From assembly GCF_900626135.1 (NCBI RefSeq), contig NZ_LR130785.1, forward strand, positions 963,241-1,027,240: a DNA stretch of 64,000 bases. Direction: 5' to 3'. The translations under genes and the position numbers were made by a program. Positions 43,741 to 53,026 of the stretch are shown here, in pieces. The DNA is from Senegalia massiliensis. GTDB taxonomy: Bacteria; Bacillota; Clostridia; Tissierellales; SIT17. Within the stretch, counting starts at the first letter, position 1. Every line of letters begins with the position of its first letter. The notes beneath the pieces are model-generated. The model was not told the origin of the DNA. It was given only the letters and a program-made list of their open reading frames with translations, and ran no database searches.

Positions 43741-44778
43741 ATGATGTTTAAACAAAAGATTCGTGTTATTCAGTATGGTTGTGGAAAGATGTCTAAATAC
43801 ACTCTTCGTTATCTTTATGAAAAAGGTGCAGAAATTGTTGGTGCTATAGATGTTAATCCTGATGTAGTTGGAATCGATGTTGGTGATTGGGCAGAGTTAG
43901 ACGTTAAATTGGGAGTTACAATAAGAAGTGATGCTGATGCTGTTTTAGATGAATGTGATCCTGATATAGCGATTGTTACTTTGTTTAGTTTTATGGAAGA
44001 AGTAATGCCATATATTGAAAAACTTGTAAGACGTGGAATAAATGTTATTACTACTTGTGAAGAAGCAATATATCCATGGACCACTGCTTCAGCAATAACA
44101 AATAAACTAGATAAACTTGCAAAGGATAATAATTGTACTATTGCTGGATCTGGTATGCAAGATATTTATTGGATCAATATGATTGCATGTGTAGCAGGAG
44201 GAGTACATAGTATTAAAAAAATAGAAGGTGCAGTAAGTTATAATGTTGAAGATTATGGTATTGCACTTGCAAAGGCTCATGGAGTAGGCCTTACTCCTGA
44301 AGAATTTGAGGAGAAGATTGCACATCCAGAAACATTAGAACCTTCATATGTGTGGAATTCAAATGAAGCATTGTGTTCTAAAATGGGATGGATAATTAAG
44401 TCACAAAGTCAAAAAAATGTTCCATATATATATGATAATGATTTAGATTCAGAAACTCTTGGGGAAAATATACCTAAAGGTAATTGTATCGGAATGAGTG
44501 CAATTGTAACTACAGAAACTTTTCAAGGTCCAATCATTGAAACACAATGTATCGGAAAAGTTTATGGTCCAGATGATGGAGACATGTGTGATTGGAAGAT
44601 TACTGGAGAGCCTAATACAAGTTTCTTTGTTGAAAAACCTGCAACAGTAGAACATACTTGTGCAACTATTGTTAACCGTATTCCAATAATTATTCAAGCT
44701 CCATCAGGATATTATACTATAGAGAAAATGGATAATGTTGAGTATCTTTCTTATCCAATACAAATGTATCTTGAGTAA
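43741..44778 (+). CDS. 2,4-diaminopentanoate dehydrogenase-like oxidoreductase
   Basis: The 345-residue protein has a dihydrodipicolinate-reductase-type Rossmann domain ([18 protein letters not shown] with a GxGxM loop) and a long second domain. It resembles 2,4-diaminopentanoate dehydrogenase (Ord) of oxidative ornithine fermentation, which deaminates 2,4-diaminopentanoate with NAD(P)+. The other genes of that pathway (ornithine aminomutase, OrtA/B) are not near, so the substrate may differ. The ATG follows GAGAGG; a second ATG lies one codon later. A TTGACA box is seen at 43,684. Confidence 0.72.
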   Translation: MMFKQKIRVIQYGCGKMSKYTLRYLYEKGAEIVGAIDVNPDVVGIDVGDWAELDVKLGVTIRSDADAVLDECDPDIAIVTLFSFMEEVMPYIEKLVRRGINVITTCEEAIYPWTTASAITNKLDKLAKDNNCTIAGSGMQDIYWINMIACVAGGVHSIKKIEGAVSYNVEDYGIALAKAHGVGLTPEEFEEKIAHPETLEPSYVWNSNEALCSKMGWIIKSQSQKNVPYIYDNDLDSETLGENIPKGNCIGMSAIVTTETFQGPIIETQCIGKVYGPDDGDMCDWKITGEPNTSFFVEKPATVEHTCATIVNRIPIIIQAPSGYYTIEKMDNVEYLSYPIQMYLE

Positions 44779-44893
44779 TTAAATATAAATAAATGCATAT
44801 TTAAAATTAATATGGGTAATTAGCTAATATGCATTAATTCAAGTTTGAAAAATGGGAGCATTAAGTTCCTTAAGTTTTGAAGGGAGATTTTTT

Positions 44894-45412
44894 ATGACAA
44901 AAGTTAAAGTAAAGCTTAGATCTGATGGTTCTTATAAAGAAGTTCCTATAACTAGTTCAGATAAGCCAAAACTAGAAGATGATATGAAAAAAAGATGGCA
45001 AAATATGGCAAACCTAATTGCTTCTTTTACTAATGTACGTGCAGGTCTAATAATGGAAATTACACAAGAAGCTATGCAGGTATTTTTAATGAGTGAAAAT
45101 GAGTCTAATCCATATAAAGTAGGGGGAAATGATTATCTATGTCATGGTCTCTATTGTGAAACAGTTGTTGGAACAGATAAGGAATTATCTATTGTGGATT
45201 CAAGGCAATTAGAATCATGGAAAGATAACCCTGATGTTGATATTGATATGATCTCTTATTATGGACTTCCAATAAAGTGGCCAGATGGTGAATTTTTTGG
45301 TACTATTTGTGTCTTAGATGACGAGCCAATGGATTTAACATCTGATCAGAAAATTCTTTTAAAAGAATTTAAATCATCTATGGAAAAAGACTTAAAATTA
45401 TTAATGACTTAA
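44894..45412 (+). CDS. GAF domain protein
   Basis: The 172-residue protein is a GAF sensor domain (about residues 35-165) with the characteristic YLCHGLYCETVVG...LSIVDS and a strand-rich YYGLPIKWPDGEFFGTICVLDD core. It has no output domain, so it may act by interaction or be the stand-alone remainder of a signalling protein. The ATG was chosen because GAAGGGAG lies upstream; the frame continues 14 codons further without a site. A strong terminator follows. Confidence 0.8.
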   Translation: MTKVKVKLRSDGSYKEVPITSSDKPKLEDDMKKRWQNMANLIASFTNVRAGLIMEITQEAMQVFLMSENESNPYKVGGNDYLCHGLYCETVVGTDKELSIVDSRQLESWKDNPDVDIDMISYYGLPIKWPDGEFFGTICVLDDEPMDLTSDQKILLKEFKSSMEKDLKLLMT

Positions 45413-45455
45413 AATTAAACTAATTTTATTAGATTTCTATTATTTAATATTAATA

Positions 45456-45497
45456 TAAAGGTAGTATCTTAAATCAAGATTTAAGATACTACCTTTA
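45456..45497. terminator. Bidirectional terminator between GAF and AraC genes
   Basis: TAAAGGTAGTATCTTAAATC and its complement form a perfect 20-bp stem with a two-base loop. It stands between two convergent genes. Confidence 0.87.
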
Positions 45498-45503
45498 TTA
45501 CTT

Positions 45504-46247
45504 TTAAACAGCGTATATTTTTCTGTATTGAAGAGGAGTGTAGTTAGTAAATTTTTTAAATACAATATTATAGTAGTTTTGGTTATTGAAACCGACCATG
45601 AGGGCAATATTTAACATAGAATAGTCTTTATTTACAAGTAATTTTTTGCTTTTTTCAACTCTTAATCTATTTAAGAAGTTAGTAAAACTCTCGCCTGTTT
45701 CTAATTTAAATATAGTAGAAAAATAAGATCTATTTATATTTAGATAATTAGCAACTTCATCTAATCCAATGTTATCCATATATCTAGAATCAATATAATC
45801 AATAGCTTTTTTTATATGTAAGCTATATTCTTTTTCTTTTTCCATTTCAATATGTTTTTTAGGGAAATCTTTCAAAATTAATTCCAAGGATTTTAAAATA
45901 TACGAATATAAATATCTTGGTTTATAAGGTGCGCGAATACAGTTGTTTTTTTTCTGAGATACGGGACCTATAATAAATACACCTCTATGAATGTTTCTAG
46001 GAGAAATAGGAGAAAGAATATATTCTATATTATTATAACAGTTAGAATTTAAAATAGTTTCTCCATCGTTAAAATAATTTTTAAGCATCTTATCATAAAT
46101 ATTATTTTTATCTAGGAAATCATATAATGATTTTCCATATCCAGACGCACCTATAGGAACTCCTTTTAAATCAAATGCAATAATAGAAATATTAGTTAAA
46201 AGGTTAAATTTTTTCATCACATTTGAAATATGTAATTTATTTATCAA
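45504..46247 (-). CDS. AraC family transcriptional regulator, divergent from siderophore ABC genes
   Basis: The 247-residue protein has an N-terminal domain of about 130 residues that I do not recognise (with GVFIIGPVSQKKNN) and a C-terminal AraC DNA-binding domain. The latter shows IGLDEVANYLNINRSYFSTI and MLNIALMVGFNNQNYYNIVF followed by YTPLQYRK. The start TTG follows GAGGTG. It is transcribed away from the siderophore uptake operon with a Fur-box-like site in the shared region. A role as an activator of that operon in response to the siderophore is likely but inferred. Confidence 0.85.
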   Translation of the reverse strand: MINKLHISNVMKKFNLLTNISIIAFDLKGVPIGASGYGKSLYDFLDKNNIYDKMLKNYFNDGETILNSNCYNNIEYILSPISPRNIHRGVFIIGPVSQKKNNCIRAPYKPRYLYSYILKSLELILKDFPKKHIEMEKEKEYSLHIKKAIDYIDSRYMDNIGLDEVANYLNINRSYFSTIFKLETGESFTNFLNRLRVEKSKKLLVNKDYSMLNIALMVGFNNQNYYNIVFKKFTNYTPLQYRKIYAV

Positions 46248-46330
46248 GATATCACCTCATACGCTTAAAAAATTTAATAAAAATATAAAAATATTCAAAT
46301 AAACTAAAGTTAAACAATGTTACCATAATT

Positions 46331-46349
46331 GATAGAGATTATCATTATC
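46331..46349. promoter_or_regulatory. Fur box-like site upstream of the siderophore transport operon
   Basis: GATAGAGATTATCATTATC matches the classic 19-bp Fur box GATAATGATAATCATTATC at 16 of 19 positions. It lies 62 bases before the first permease gene and 84 bases from the AraC start, in the divergent region. Confidence 0.75.
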
Positions 46350-46410
46350 GTTTAATATCATATCATATTTAATAATTTAATCAATAACAAACAAAAGATA
46401 GGAAGATTTT

Positions 46411-47355
46411 ATGAAGAAAAGGTATCTAGTTGCATTACTATTGATTTTATCTGTAGTTTCAATGTTTATAGGAGCTAAGGATATTAGTATAAAAAATATG
46501 TTTAATTTAAGTGAAGAAAATTTAAACATTATAGTTTTAAGTAGGTTGCCAAGATTAATTAGTATTATATTTGCTGGGATTAGCATGAGTGTTGCAGGAC
46601 TTATTATGCAGCAAATAACTCAAAATAAATTTGTATCTCCTACAACTGCAGGAACTATAAATTTTGCTAAAATGGGAATATTGTTTTCTCTTATTTTCTT
46701 TACATCTGCAAGCTCTCTTAATAAAATGCTCTTAGCTTTTTTATTTGCAGTGGGAGGCACTTTTCTTTTTATGTTTATATTAAGGCATATTAAAGTAAAG
46801 AACACAGTATTTATTCCTTTAATAGGGATGATGTTAGGAGGAGTAATAGATTCTATTACTACAGCTATAGCCTATAGATTTGACTTAGTACAAAGTATTG
46901 GAACATGGCTTCAAGGGGATTTCTCCATGATAATAAAAGGTAGGTATGAAATGTTATATATAAGTATTCCTCTACTAATAATAGCTGTAATTTATGCTAA
47001 TAAATTTACTTTAGCAGGTATAGGAGAAGACTTTTCAATAAATTTAGGTTTGAATTATAAGTTTGTCGTAAACTTAGGAATAACCATAGTAGCTTTAATC
47101 TCAGCAATAGTAATAGTAACAGCAGGTAAAATTCCATTTTTAGGATTAATAGTGCCTAATATCGTAAGCCTTATTAAGGGAGATAATATGAAAAATAGTA
47201 TAGGATATACTGCTTTAATAGGAGCTAATTTTCTTTTAATATCTGACATTGTAGGAAGAGTTATAATATATCCTTATGAAGTTTCCATAAGTTTAACAGT
47301 AGGTGTCTTTGGAAGTATTATTTTTCTATATTTATTAATTAGGGGGAATCAGTAA
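46411..47355 (+). CDS. Iron-siderophore ABC transporter permease (YclN-like)
   Basis: The 314-residue protein is a FecCD/BtuC-type permease with about nine predicted helices. RLPRLISIIFAGISMSVAGL (helix 2) and the cytoplasmic KIPFLGLIVPNIVSL loop that contacts the ATPase are typical. It closely follows the gene order of B. subtilis yclNOPQ, a petrobactin importer. The stop overlaps the next gene's ATG by one base. The operon lies behind a Fur-box match, so it is probably induced under iron limitation. Confidence 0.92.
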   Translation: MKKRYLVALLLILSVVSMFIGAKDISIKNMFNLSEENLNIIVLSRLPRLISIIFAGISMSVAGLIMQQITQNKFVSPTTAGTINFAKMGILFSLIFFTSASSLNKMLLAFLFAVGGTFLFMFILRHIKVKNTVFIPLIGMMLGGVIDSITTAIAYRFDLVQSIGTWLQGDFSMIIKGRYEMLYISIPLLIIAVIYANKFTLAGIGEDFSINLGLNYKFVVNLGITIVALISAIVIVTAGKIPFLGLIVPNIVSLIKGDNMKNSIGYTALIGANFLLISDIVGRVIIYPYEVSISLTVGVFGSIIFLYLLIRGNQ

Positions 47356-48305
47356 TGAAGGAAAATAGAAAAATAATTCTACTTATTATTTTGGCAATAA
47401 TTTTTATATCTTTACTTTTATTTATAGGAGTTAATGAAAAAAATTATTCCTATGCTATGTCAAAGAGAATACCTAGAATCTTAGCAATAGTAATGACTGG
47501 AATAGCTATAAGTACATCTTCATTAATTTTTCAGACTATAACAGACAATAGGATATTGACTCCTAGTATATTAGGATTAGATTCTTTATATATCTTTATA
47601 CAGACTTCCATAGTTTTTTTACTAGGTTCTAGTAGTAAATTAATAGTAAATTTCAATTTGAATTTTTTAATAACTATATTAGTCATGGCTTTGTTTTCAA
47701 CCTTTTTATTTAAATATTTATTTAAAATTACTGGTAATAATTTAATGAAACTATTATTAATTGGAGTTATAGTGGGAACTTTGTTTGAAAGTTTATCATC
47801 TTTTATGCAGATGATTATAGATCCCAATGAATTTATGCATATTCAGGATAAAATGTATGCTAGTTTTAATCTAATTAATAAAGATATATTAAAAGTAGCT
47901 GCTATAATAATAATTTTGTCCTATATATATATTTATAAAAATATTAGAAAGTTAGATGTTATTTCTCTAGGTAGAAATCATGCAATAAACTTAGGTATAA
48001 ATTATGACAAACTAAATACAGGTTTACTTATTATAGTGTCTTTATTGGTTTCTGTTTCAACAGCTTTAGTAGGACCTATAACATTTCTAGGACTATTAGT
48101 TGCAAACTTAGCTAGAGAATATATTAATACTTATAAACACACTTATTTAATAATAACATCATGTTTACTTAGTATTATATTTTTAGTAGGTGGACAATTT
48201 ATAGTAGAAAAAATTCTGAATTTTGGCACACCAATAAGTGTAATAATAAATTTAGTTGGAGGATTATATTTCATATTTTTACTAGTAAAGGAGAATGTAA
48301 AGTGA
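47355..48305 (+). CDS. Iron-siderophore ABC transporter permease (YclO-like)
   Basis: The 316-residue second FecCD-type permease pairs with the preceding one. The helix-2 pattern MSKRIPRILAIVMTGIAIST and the coupling loop VGPITFLGLLVANLAREY are present. The ATG overlaps the previous stop by one base, and the gene ends in TGA that overlaps the GTG start of the ATPase by three bases, so all three are co-translated. With its partner it forms the heterodimeric membrane channel for a ferric siderophore. Confidence 0.92.
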   Translation: MKENRKIILLIILAIIFISLLLFIGVNEKNYSYAMSKRIPRILAIVMTGIAISTSSLIFQTITDNRILTPSILGLDSLYIFIQTSIVFLLGSSSKLIVNFNLNFLITILVMALFSTFLFKYLFKITGNNLMKLLLIGVIVGTLFESLSSFMQMIIDPNEFMHIQDKMYASFNLINKDILKVAAIIIILSYIYIYKNIRKLDVISLGRNHAINLGINYDKLNTGLLIIVSLLVSVSTALVGPITFLGLLVANLAREYINTYKHTYLIITSCLLSIIFLVGGQFIVEKILNFGTPISVIINLVGGLYFIFLLVKENVK

Positions 48306-49057
48306 TAGAAATTAGAAATATTGATAAATTCTATGGAGATAAAAAGGTATTAAGTGATGTATCTTTAGATATAAATAAAAAAAGTATTACTTCTTTTATA
48401 GGGCCTAACGGTGCTGGAAAATCTACTTTGCTATCAATTATATCTAGAATAATAAAAGATTATGAAGGTGAAGTAATAATAGATGGTAGGAAACTAGAGG
48501 ATTGGAATAATAAAGATCTATCTAAAAAAATAGGTGTTTTAAGACAAACAAATAATATAAATATTAGACTTACTATTAGAGAATTAGTTGCTTTTGGAAG
48601 ATTTCCTCATAATCAAGGAAGAATTACAAAAGAAGATGATAAGTTTATAGATGAATCAATTAAATATATGAAATTAGAAGATATTCAGAATAAATATTTG
48701 GATCAATTAAGTGGTGGTCAAAGACAGAGAGCATACATTGCCATGGTACTAGCTCAAGATACAGAATATATTCTTTTAGATGAACCTTTAAATAATTTAG
48801 ATATGAAGCACTCTGTAGAGATTATGAAGATTTTAAAAGAAATGGTAGTTGATTTAGGAAAAACTATAATTTTAGTTATTCATGATATAAATTTTGCATC
48901 TGTTTATTCAGACTATATATTGGCATTAAAGGAAGGGAGGGTAGTAGAACATAACAAAACTCACAATATAATTAATGATTATACATTAAAAGATATCTAT
49001 AATTTAGATATAACAGTAACGGATATAAATAATAAAAGACTTTGTGTCTATTTTTAA
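48302..49057 (+). CDS. Iron-siderophore ABC transporter ATP-binding protein (YclP-like)
   Basis: The 251-residue ATPase has Walker A GPNGAGKST, the signature LSGGQRQRAYIAM, Walker B YILLDEPLNNLD and the switch His in VIHDINFAS. The closest pattern is that of the FepC/YclP group. The start is GTG within the overlap AAGTGATAG, preceded by an AAAGGAG site. It energises the two preceding permeases. Confidence 0.94.
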   Translation: MIEIRNIDKFYGDKKVLSDVSLDINKKSITSFIGPNGAGKSTLLSIISRIIKDYEGEVIIDGRKLEDWNNKDLSKKIGVLRQTNNINIRLTIRELVAFGRFPHNQGRITKEDDKFIDESIKYMKLEDIQNKYLDQLSGGQRQRAYIAMVLAQDTEYILLDEPLNNLDMKHSVEIMKILKEMVVDLGKTIILVIHDINFASVYSDYILALKEGRVVEHNKTHNIINDYTLKDIYNLDITVTDINNKRLCVYF

Positions 49058-49072
49058 TGGAGGGAATAAAAA

Positions 49073-50038
49073 ATGAAAATTAGCAAAAAAATTACATTTA
49101 TCTTATTTGGATTAGTATTAATATTTACTTTAGGAGCTTGTTCACAGGAGGGAGAAGTAGTAGAAAAGGATGAAGAAAATGTGGATTCTAAAGGTTATAA
49201 GGTAACTCTTGAAGATGAATATGGAAAAGTAGAACTTACAGAAATTCCAGAGAAAATTGTAGTATTTGATTATGGTATTTTAGATGCTATAAATGAAATG
49301 GGTTATGGAGATAATGTAATAGGATTACCTAAAAGTTCTGTTCCAGAATACTTAAGCAAATTTAAAGGAGATAATTATACAGATGTAGGAACGTTAAAAG
49401 AGCCAAATTTTGAAAAAATATTTGAACTTGATCCTGATTTAATAATAATTTCAGGTAGACAAGCATCAAAATATGATGAATTTAAAGAAATAAGTAATAC
49501 TGCTTATATGGCAATAGATGGTGCTAATTATATGGAATCTTTCAAAGGAAATATGAATAAATTGGGAAAAATATTTGATGATGAAGAAAAAATTGATAAT
49601 AGTATAAAAGAAATAGAAGAGAAAATAAAAGAGTTAAATACAATGGCTGAAGAATCAAATAAAACTGGATTATATATTCTAGCAAATGATGGAGAGCTAA
49701 GTGTATATGGGCCAGGTTCAAGATTTGGGATATTATATGATGAGTTTGGAATAAAGCCAATAGATACAGATATAGAATCTAGTAGTCATGGTCAAAAGGT
49801 TAGCTTTGAATATATATTAGAAAAAGATCCAGATATTTTATTTGTAATGGATAGATCAGCTATTGTAGGTGGAGATATTTCAGCTAAACAAACTTTAGAT
49901 AATGATATAATAAAATCAACAAAGGCATATAAAAATGAGAATATAGTATACCTTGATTCTCCAATTTGGTATGTAGCTTCTGGTGGAATTGAAGCAACAA
50001 ATAAAATGATAGAAGATGTTACTCAAGCACTTAAATAA
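49073..50038 (+). CDS. Siderophore-binding lipoprotein (YclQ/CeuE-like)
   Basis: The 321-residue protein has a lipoprotein signal (KITFILFGLVLIFTL with lipobox GAC, so Cys23 is lipidated) and two periplasmic-binding lobes. The lobes are marked by KIVVFDYGILDAINEMG and PNFEKIFELDPDLIIISGR, then ILFVMDRSAIVGG. This is the class III substrate-binding fold of petrobactin/enterobactin receptors. It starts 15 bases after the ATPase stop behind TGGAGGG. In a Gram-positive cell it sits on the outer face of the membrane. Confidence 0.93.
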   Translation: MKISKKITFILFGLVLIFTLGACSQEGEVVEKDEENVDSKGYKVTLEDEYGKVELTEIPEKIVVFDYGILDAINEMGYGDNVIGLPKSSVPEYLSKFKGDNYTDVGTLKEPNFEKIFELDPDLIIISGRQASKYDEFKEISNTAYMAIDGANYMESFKGNMNKLGKIFDDEEKIDNSIKEIEEKIKELNTMAEESNKTGLYILANDGELSVYGPGSRFGILYDEFGIKPIDTDIESSSHGQKVSFEYILEKDPDILFVMDRSAIVGGDISAKQTLDNDIIKSTKAYKNENIVYLDSPIWYVASGGIEATNKMIEDVTQALK

Positions 50039-50040
50039 AG

Positions 50041-50077
50041 AAAACGCACTATTAAAATTTTTTAATAGTGCGTTTTT
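50041..50077 (+). terminator. Terminator of the siderophore operon
   Basis: AAAACGCACTATTAAAA pairs with TTTTAATAGTGCGTTTT around a short loop and ends in TTTTT. It starts three bases after the stop codon. Confidence 0.87.
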
Positions 50078-50123
50078 AAATTAATAAAATATTCAAATTA
50101 TTTTTAATTTTTTATAGATAATA

Positions 50124-50175
50124 TAATACTTATAAGTTATAATATTATTAATAATATTATAACTTATAAGTATTA
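50124..50175. repeat. Perfect 52-bp palindrome
   Basis: Bases 50,124-50,149 and 50,150-50,175 are exact reverse complements without a loop (TAATACTTATAAGTTATAAT... at the left). It contains almost only A and T and lies between the siderophore operon terminator and the next gene, 84 bases before its start. Confidence 0.8.
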
Positions 50176-50258
50176 AGATCAATGTTAAAGTTTGTGAAAT
50201 GAAAAAATATTGAATAAAATAGGTGTATTTTAATTCTTTAGAGTAAAAGGAGAAACAA

Positions 50259-51278
50259 ATGAATAAAACATTAAAATTTTTATTAGATAATGCTTGTCCA
50301 TCTATAAAGTATAGGATAAAAAAGGAAGTATTAAATAATATAGATTCATATGAAGAAGAAAAACTTCAAAGTCAAATTTTAGAGGATAAGCTGATTCATA
50401 AATTTATATCAAAACAAAATTCATATGGTTGGATAGATGAGGACTTTCACAGTGATAAGGGAATTGAAACAGCAATAAGAGTATTATCAGAAAAAGGCAT
50501 GTTATCAGAACAACCCTCAATTCAAAAAATGCTTAATGAATTAGAAATAAGAAAGGATACATTTGACAAGGGATGTTTATTTAATGTTGGAAAAATATTA
50601 GATAAAAAAGGATTTGGAGGATCACAGTTAATCAGAGCAACTATATTTGCTTATGCAGGAATAGAAAATAAAGACTTTATCAAAAAGCATATGGAATATG
50701 CATTGGATAAATTTAAGTTCATACTTTCAGTAGATAAAATAGAAGATATTACAACAGAATATAAAAATAAATTAGTTTTTAAAGATAAAGTAAAATGGCC
50801 AAGTATATATGACATTAGTCTTCTTGCTTTTACAAAAACGTGGAGAAGCAAAGAAAACAAAAAAATAATTATTTCCTCAATAATTAAGTTAATAAGATTA
50901 TCACCGATTCCAGATATACTTGTATTAAAAGGACATCAATTAATTTCACCTGCTTCATTTTGCATGCATGATTTTTATTCAGACATGAATAATTTTAAAG
51001 ATAAAGATTGGATGATATGGTTTCATAGGATGGAACTACTATCTAGGCTAGGGGTAGTAAAGCATATAAAAGAATTAAAAGATCAAGTTGATTTTCTTGC
51101 TAGTAATTTAAAAGAAAATGATGGAGTATTCAAGAAAAGATTAAATCACTATTATTTTACAAAATGGGGTACATATACTGGTTTAGCATTGGAAAAAGAT
51201 TGGAGAACAGAAAAAAGACGTATGTGTGATTTAACATTTAGAAGTTTATTAATATTGTATTATTCAGAAATACAATAA
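50259..51278 (+). CDS. Conserved hypothetical protein, helical-repeat (prenyltransferase-like) pattern
   Basis: The 339-residue soluble protein begins with LLDNACPSIKYRIKKEVLNN and ends with WRTEKRRMCDLTFRSLLILY. The alternating helices with conserved aromatic and GFGGSQLIRATIFAY positions suggest an alpha/alpha toroid, as in prenyltransferase/squalene-cyclase-like hypothetical proteins. No catalytic residues can be named. It has an AAAGGAGAA site and is monocistronic. The function is not known. Confidence 0.7.
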   Translation: MNKTLKFLLDNACPSIKYRIKKEVLNNIDSYEEEKLQSQILEDKLIHKFISKQNSYGWIDEDFHSDKGIETAIRVLSEKGMLSEQPSIQKMLNELEIRKDTFDKGCLFNVGKILDKKGFGGSQLIRATIFAYAGIENKDFIKKHMEYALDKFKFILSVDKIEDITTEYKNKLVFKDKVKWPSIYDISLLAFTKTWRSKENKKIIISSIIKLIRLSPIPDILVLKGHQLISPASFCMHDFYSDMNNFKDKDWMIWFHRMELLSRLGVVKHIKELKDQVDFLASNLKENDGVFKKRLNHYYFTKWGTYTGLALEKDWRTEKRRMCDLTFRSLLILYYSEIQ

Positions 51279-51342
51279 GAGACATTTCATATATTATACT
51301 AATTATGATTTAAAATATATTTATATAAGGAGGAGATACAAG

Positions 51343-51597
51343 TTGAATGATATAGATAAAAGAAATAAACTTAAGGAAGAGATATTTTCTTATAGAGTAT
51401 CGAAAGATAATAAAGTATTTATTTTTTGGAATGGAAAGCAAGTTAGGATATTAAAAGGAAAAGAAAGTAACAAATTTTTATCGAAAGTATCGAAGAAAGA
51501 TAAAATGGAAGCTCAACTGATAATGGCTAAGATTACTGGTAATTTTAAACGTGGAAATGAAAAAATAGGAAAAAAAAATAAGAGATATAAGATGTGA
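51343..51597 (+). CDS. Small basic hypothetical protein
   Basis: An 84-residue, strongly basic protein with YRVSKDNKVFIFWNGKQVRI and a Lys/Arg-rich C-terminus. I recognise it only as a small conserved protein of clostridia, which may bind nucleic acid given its charge (inference). The start is TTG after AAGGAGGAG. It ends with TGA. Confidence 0.62.
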   Translation: MNDIDKRNKLKEEIFSYRVSKDNKVFIFWNGKQVRILKGKESNKFLSKVSKKDKMEAQLIMAKITGNFKRGNEKIGKKNKRYKM

Positions 51598-51701
51598 TTA
51601 TAGAAAAACATTTTGCAAATATTCTTGGAAGTAGTATTTTAGATGAAGAAAACACTGAAAAATATAAAGTTAATATTAGTTAGATATAAGGGGAAGTTTA
51701 T

Positions 51702-52745
51702 ATGATAAATATTCAAACCAAAAAATTTGAAAGAATTTTTAATAAATTTACACGTCTTAAAAAAGTCAATGAGGGAATTTTGTTGATAGAAAATACAAGT
51801 GGAGAATTTTCACTTTGCAAAAATTATGGCGGAAAGGAATTAAATTCTCTATTTCTTATGGCGAGTATTACGAAGTTATTTACTACTACTTGTATTTTAA
51901 TATTATTAGAGCAAGAGAAATTATCCTTGGAGGATAAAATTATAAAATATTTTGATATAAATTTTTTAAATGGAATTCATACTTACAAGAATAAGGATTA
52001 CTCTTTAAAACTAACAATCTCTGATTTACTGTTTCAAACAAGTGGGTTACCTGATGTATACTTAGAAGGAAAAAATAGTTTAAAGAATCAAATCATTCAA
52101 GATGATTATTATATAACTTTTTGTGATATGATATCTATGGTTAAAAATTTAAAGTCACATTTTGAACCTGGGAAGAAAGAAAAATCTTACTATGCAGATA
52201 TAAATTTCGATATATTAGGTGAAATAATCAAAAAAGAAAGCGGTTTAACACTATCAAAAGCATATAAAAAATATATTTTTGAGCCTCTTGGATTAGTTAA
52301 TACATATCTTCCAGAAAATAAAAACGAGGAGATACCTAAAATTTATTATATGAATCAAATTATTCATCGTCCTGATTTTGTGATTAGTAGTGGTGCAAGT
52401 GGTGGGTGCATAACTAATGCTTATGAATTAATGATATTTATAAAGGCATTTTTTGGAGGTAAGCTATTTAATAAAACTATTTTTAAAAGTTTATCAGTTT
52501 ATAACAAACTACAACTTTCTATGAAACCGATTTATTATGGAGGAGGATATATGAAGATTCCCTTGAATGGATTTGTTAGTCTTTTTATGGTGAAAGGTGA
52601 ACTGATAGGACATTCTGGCTCAACAGGTTCATTTGCCTTTTATTATCCTACAAAAGATTTATTTTTTGTAGGAGATATCAACCAGATGTCTAACCCAGCT
52701 CTTCCTATTAGATTAGCAATTCAACTTGCTATGGTATCAAAATAA
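51702..52745 (+). CDS. Serine hydrolase, beta-lactamase/penicillin-binding protein-like
   Basis: The 347-residue protein has the class C beta-lactamase-like fold: the catalytic SITK (Ser-x-x-Lys), a Tyr in SYYADINFDILGEI in place of the YxN motif, and HSGSTGSFAFYYPT for the third motif. It lacks a signal peptide, so it is more likely a cytoplasmic esterase or peptidase of the EstB/Pab87 type than a secreted beta-lactamase. AAGGGGAAG lies before the ATG. The substrate is unknown. Confidence 0.85.
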   Translation: MINIQTKKFERIFNKFTRLKKVNEGILLIENTSGEFSLCKNYGGKELNSLFLMASITKLFTTTCILILLEQEKLSLEDKIIKYFDINFLNGIHTYKNKDYSLKLTISDLLFQTSGLPDVYLEGKNSLKNQIIQDDYYITFCDMISMVKNLKSHFEPGKKEKSYYADINFDILGEIIKKESGLTLSKAYKKYIFEPLGLVNTYLPENKNEEIPKIYYMNQIIHRPDFVISSGASGGCITNAYELMIFIKAFFGGKLFNKTIFKSLSVYNKLQLSMKPIYYGGGYMKIPLNGFVSLFMVKGELIGHSGSTGSFAFYYPTKDLFFVGDINQMSNPALPIRLAIQLAMVSK

Positions 52746-52760
52746 TTTTTTTATTGTAAA

Positions 52761-52955
52761 TTAAGACATAATATCCTAGAACTTAATATTCATCACAGAG
52801 CATCATCAGTAAGTAATTTTGTCACTGTAAGTATAGGAGTAACATCCGTAGTTCCAAAGGATAACCTTTCATATAGAGATATATTTTTGACTATAGATAA
52901 AGCTTTATATCAAGCAAAAGCAGAGGGGAAAAATCAGGTTAAATTTAGAAAAAAA
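52761..52955 (+). pseudogene. GGDEF (diguanylate cyclase) domain, C-terminal fragment
   Basis: Without a start codon the sequence encodes HNILELNIHHRASSVSNFVT, VSIGVTSVVP, and DKALYQAKAEGKNQV. These are the last strands and helices of a GGDEF domain. The active-site GG[D/E]EF part is missing, so this is a remnant of a c-di-GMP-synthesising protein. Confidence 0.75.
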
Positions 52956-53026
52956 TTATATATAGAAAACTTATTAATTAATTTCACATATATTAATAAC
53001 AAGATAAATATAAAGGGGGTTAGTAT

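Noticed and set aside
51594-51683. Short frame of 28 codons (GTG start) overlapping the stop of the basic protein
   Set aside because: There is no clear ribosome binding site or family pattern, so it is too weak to call a gene.
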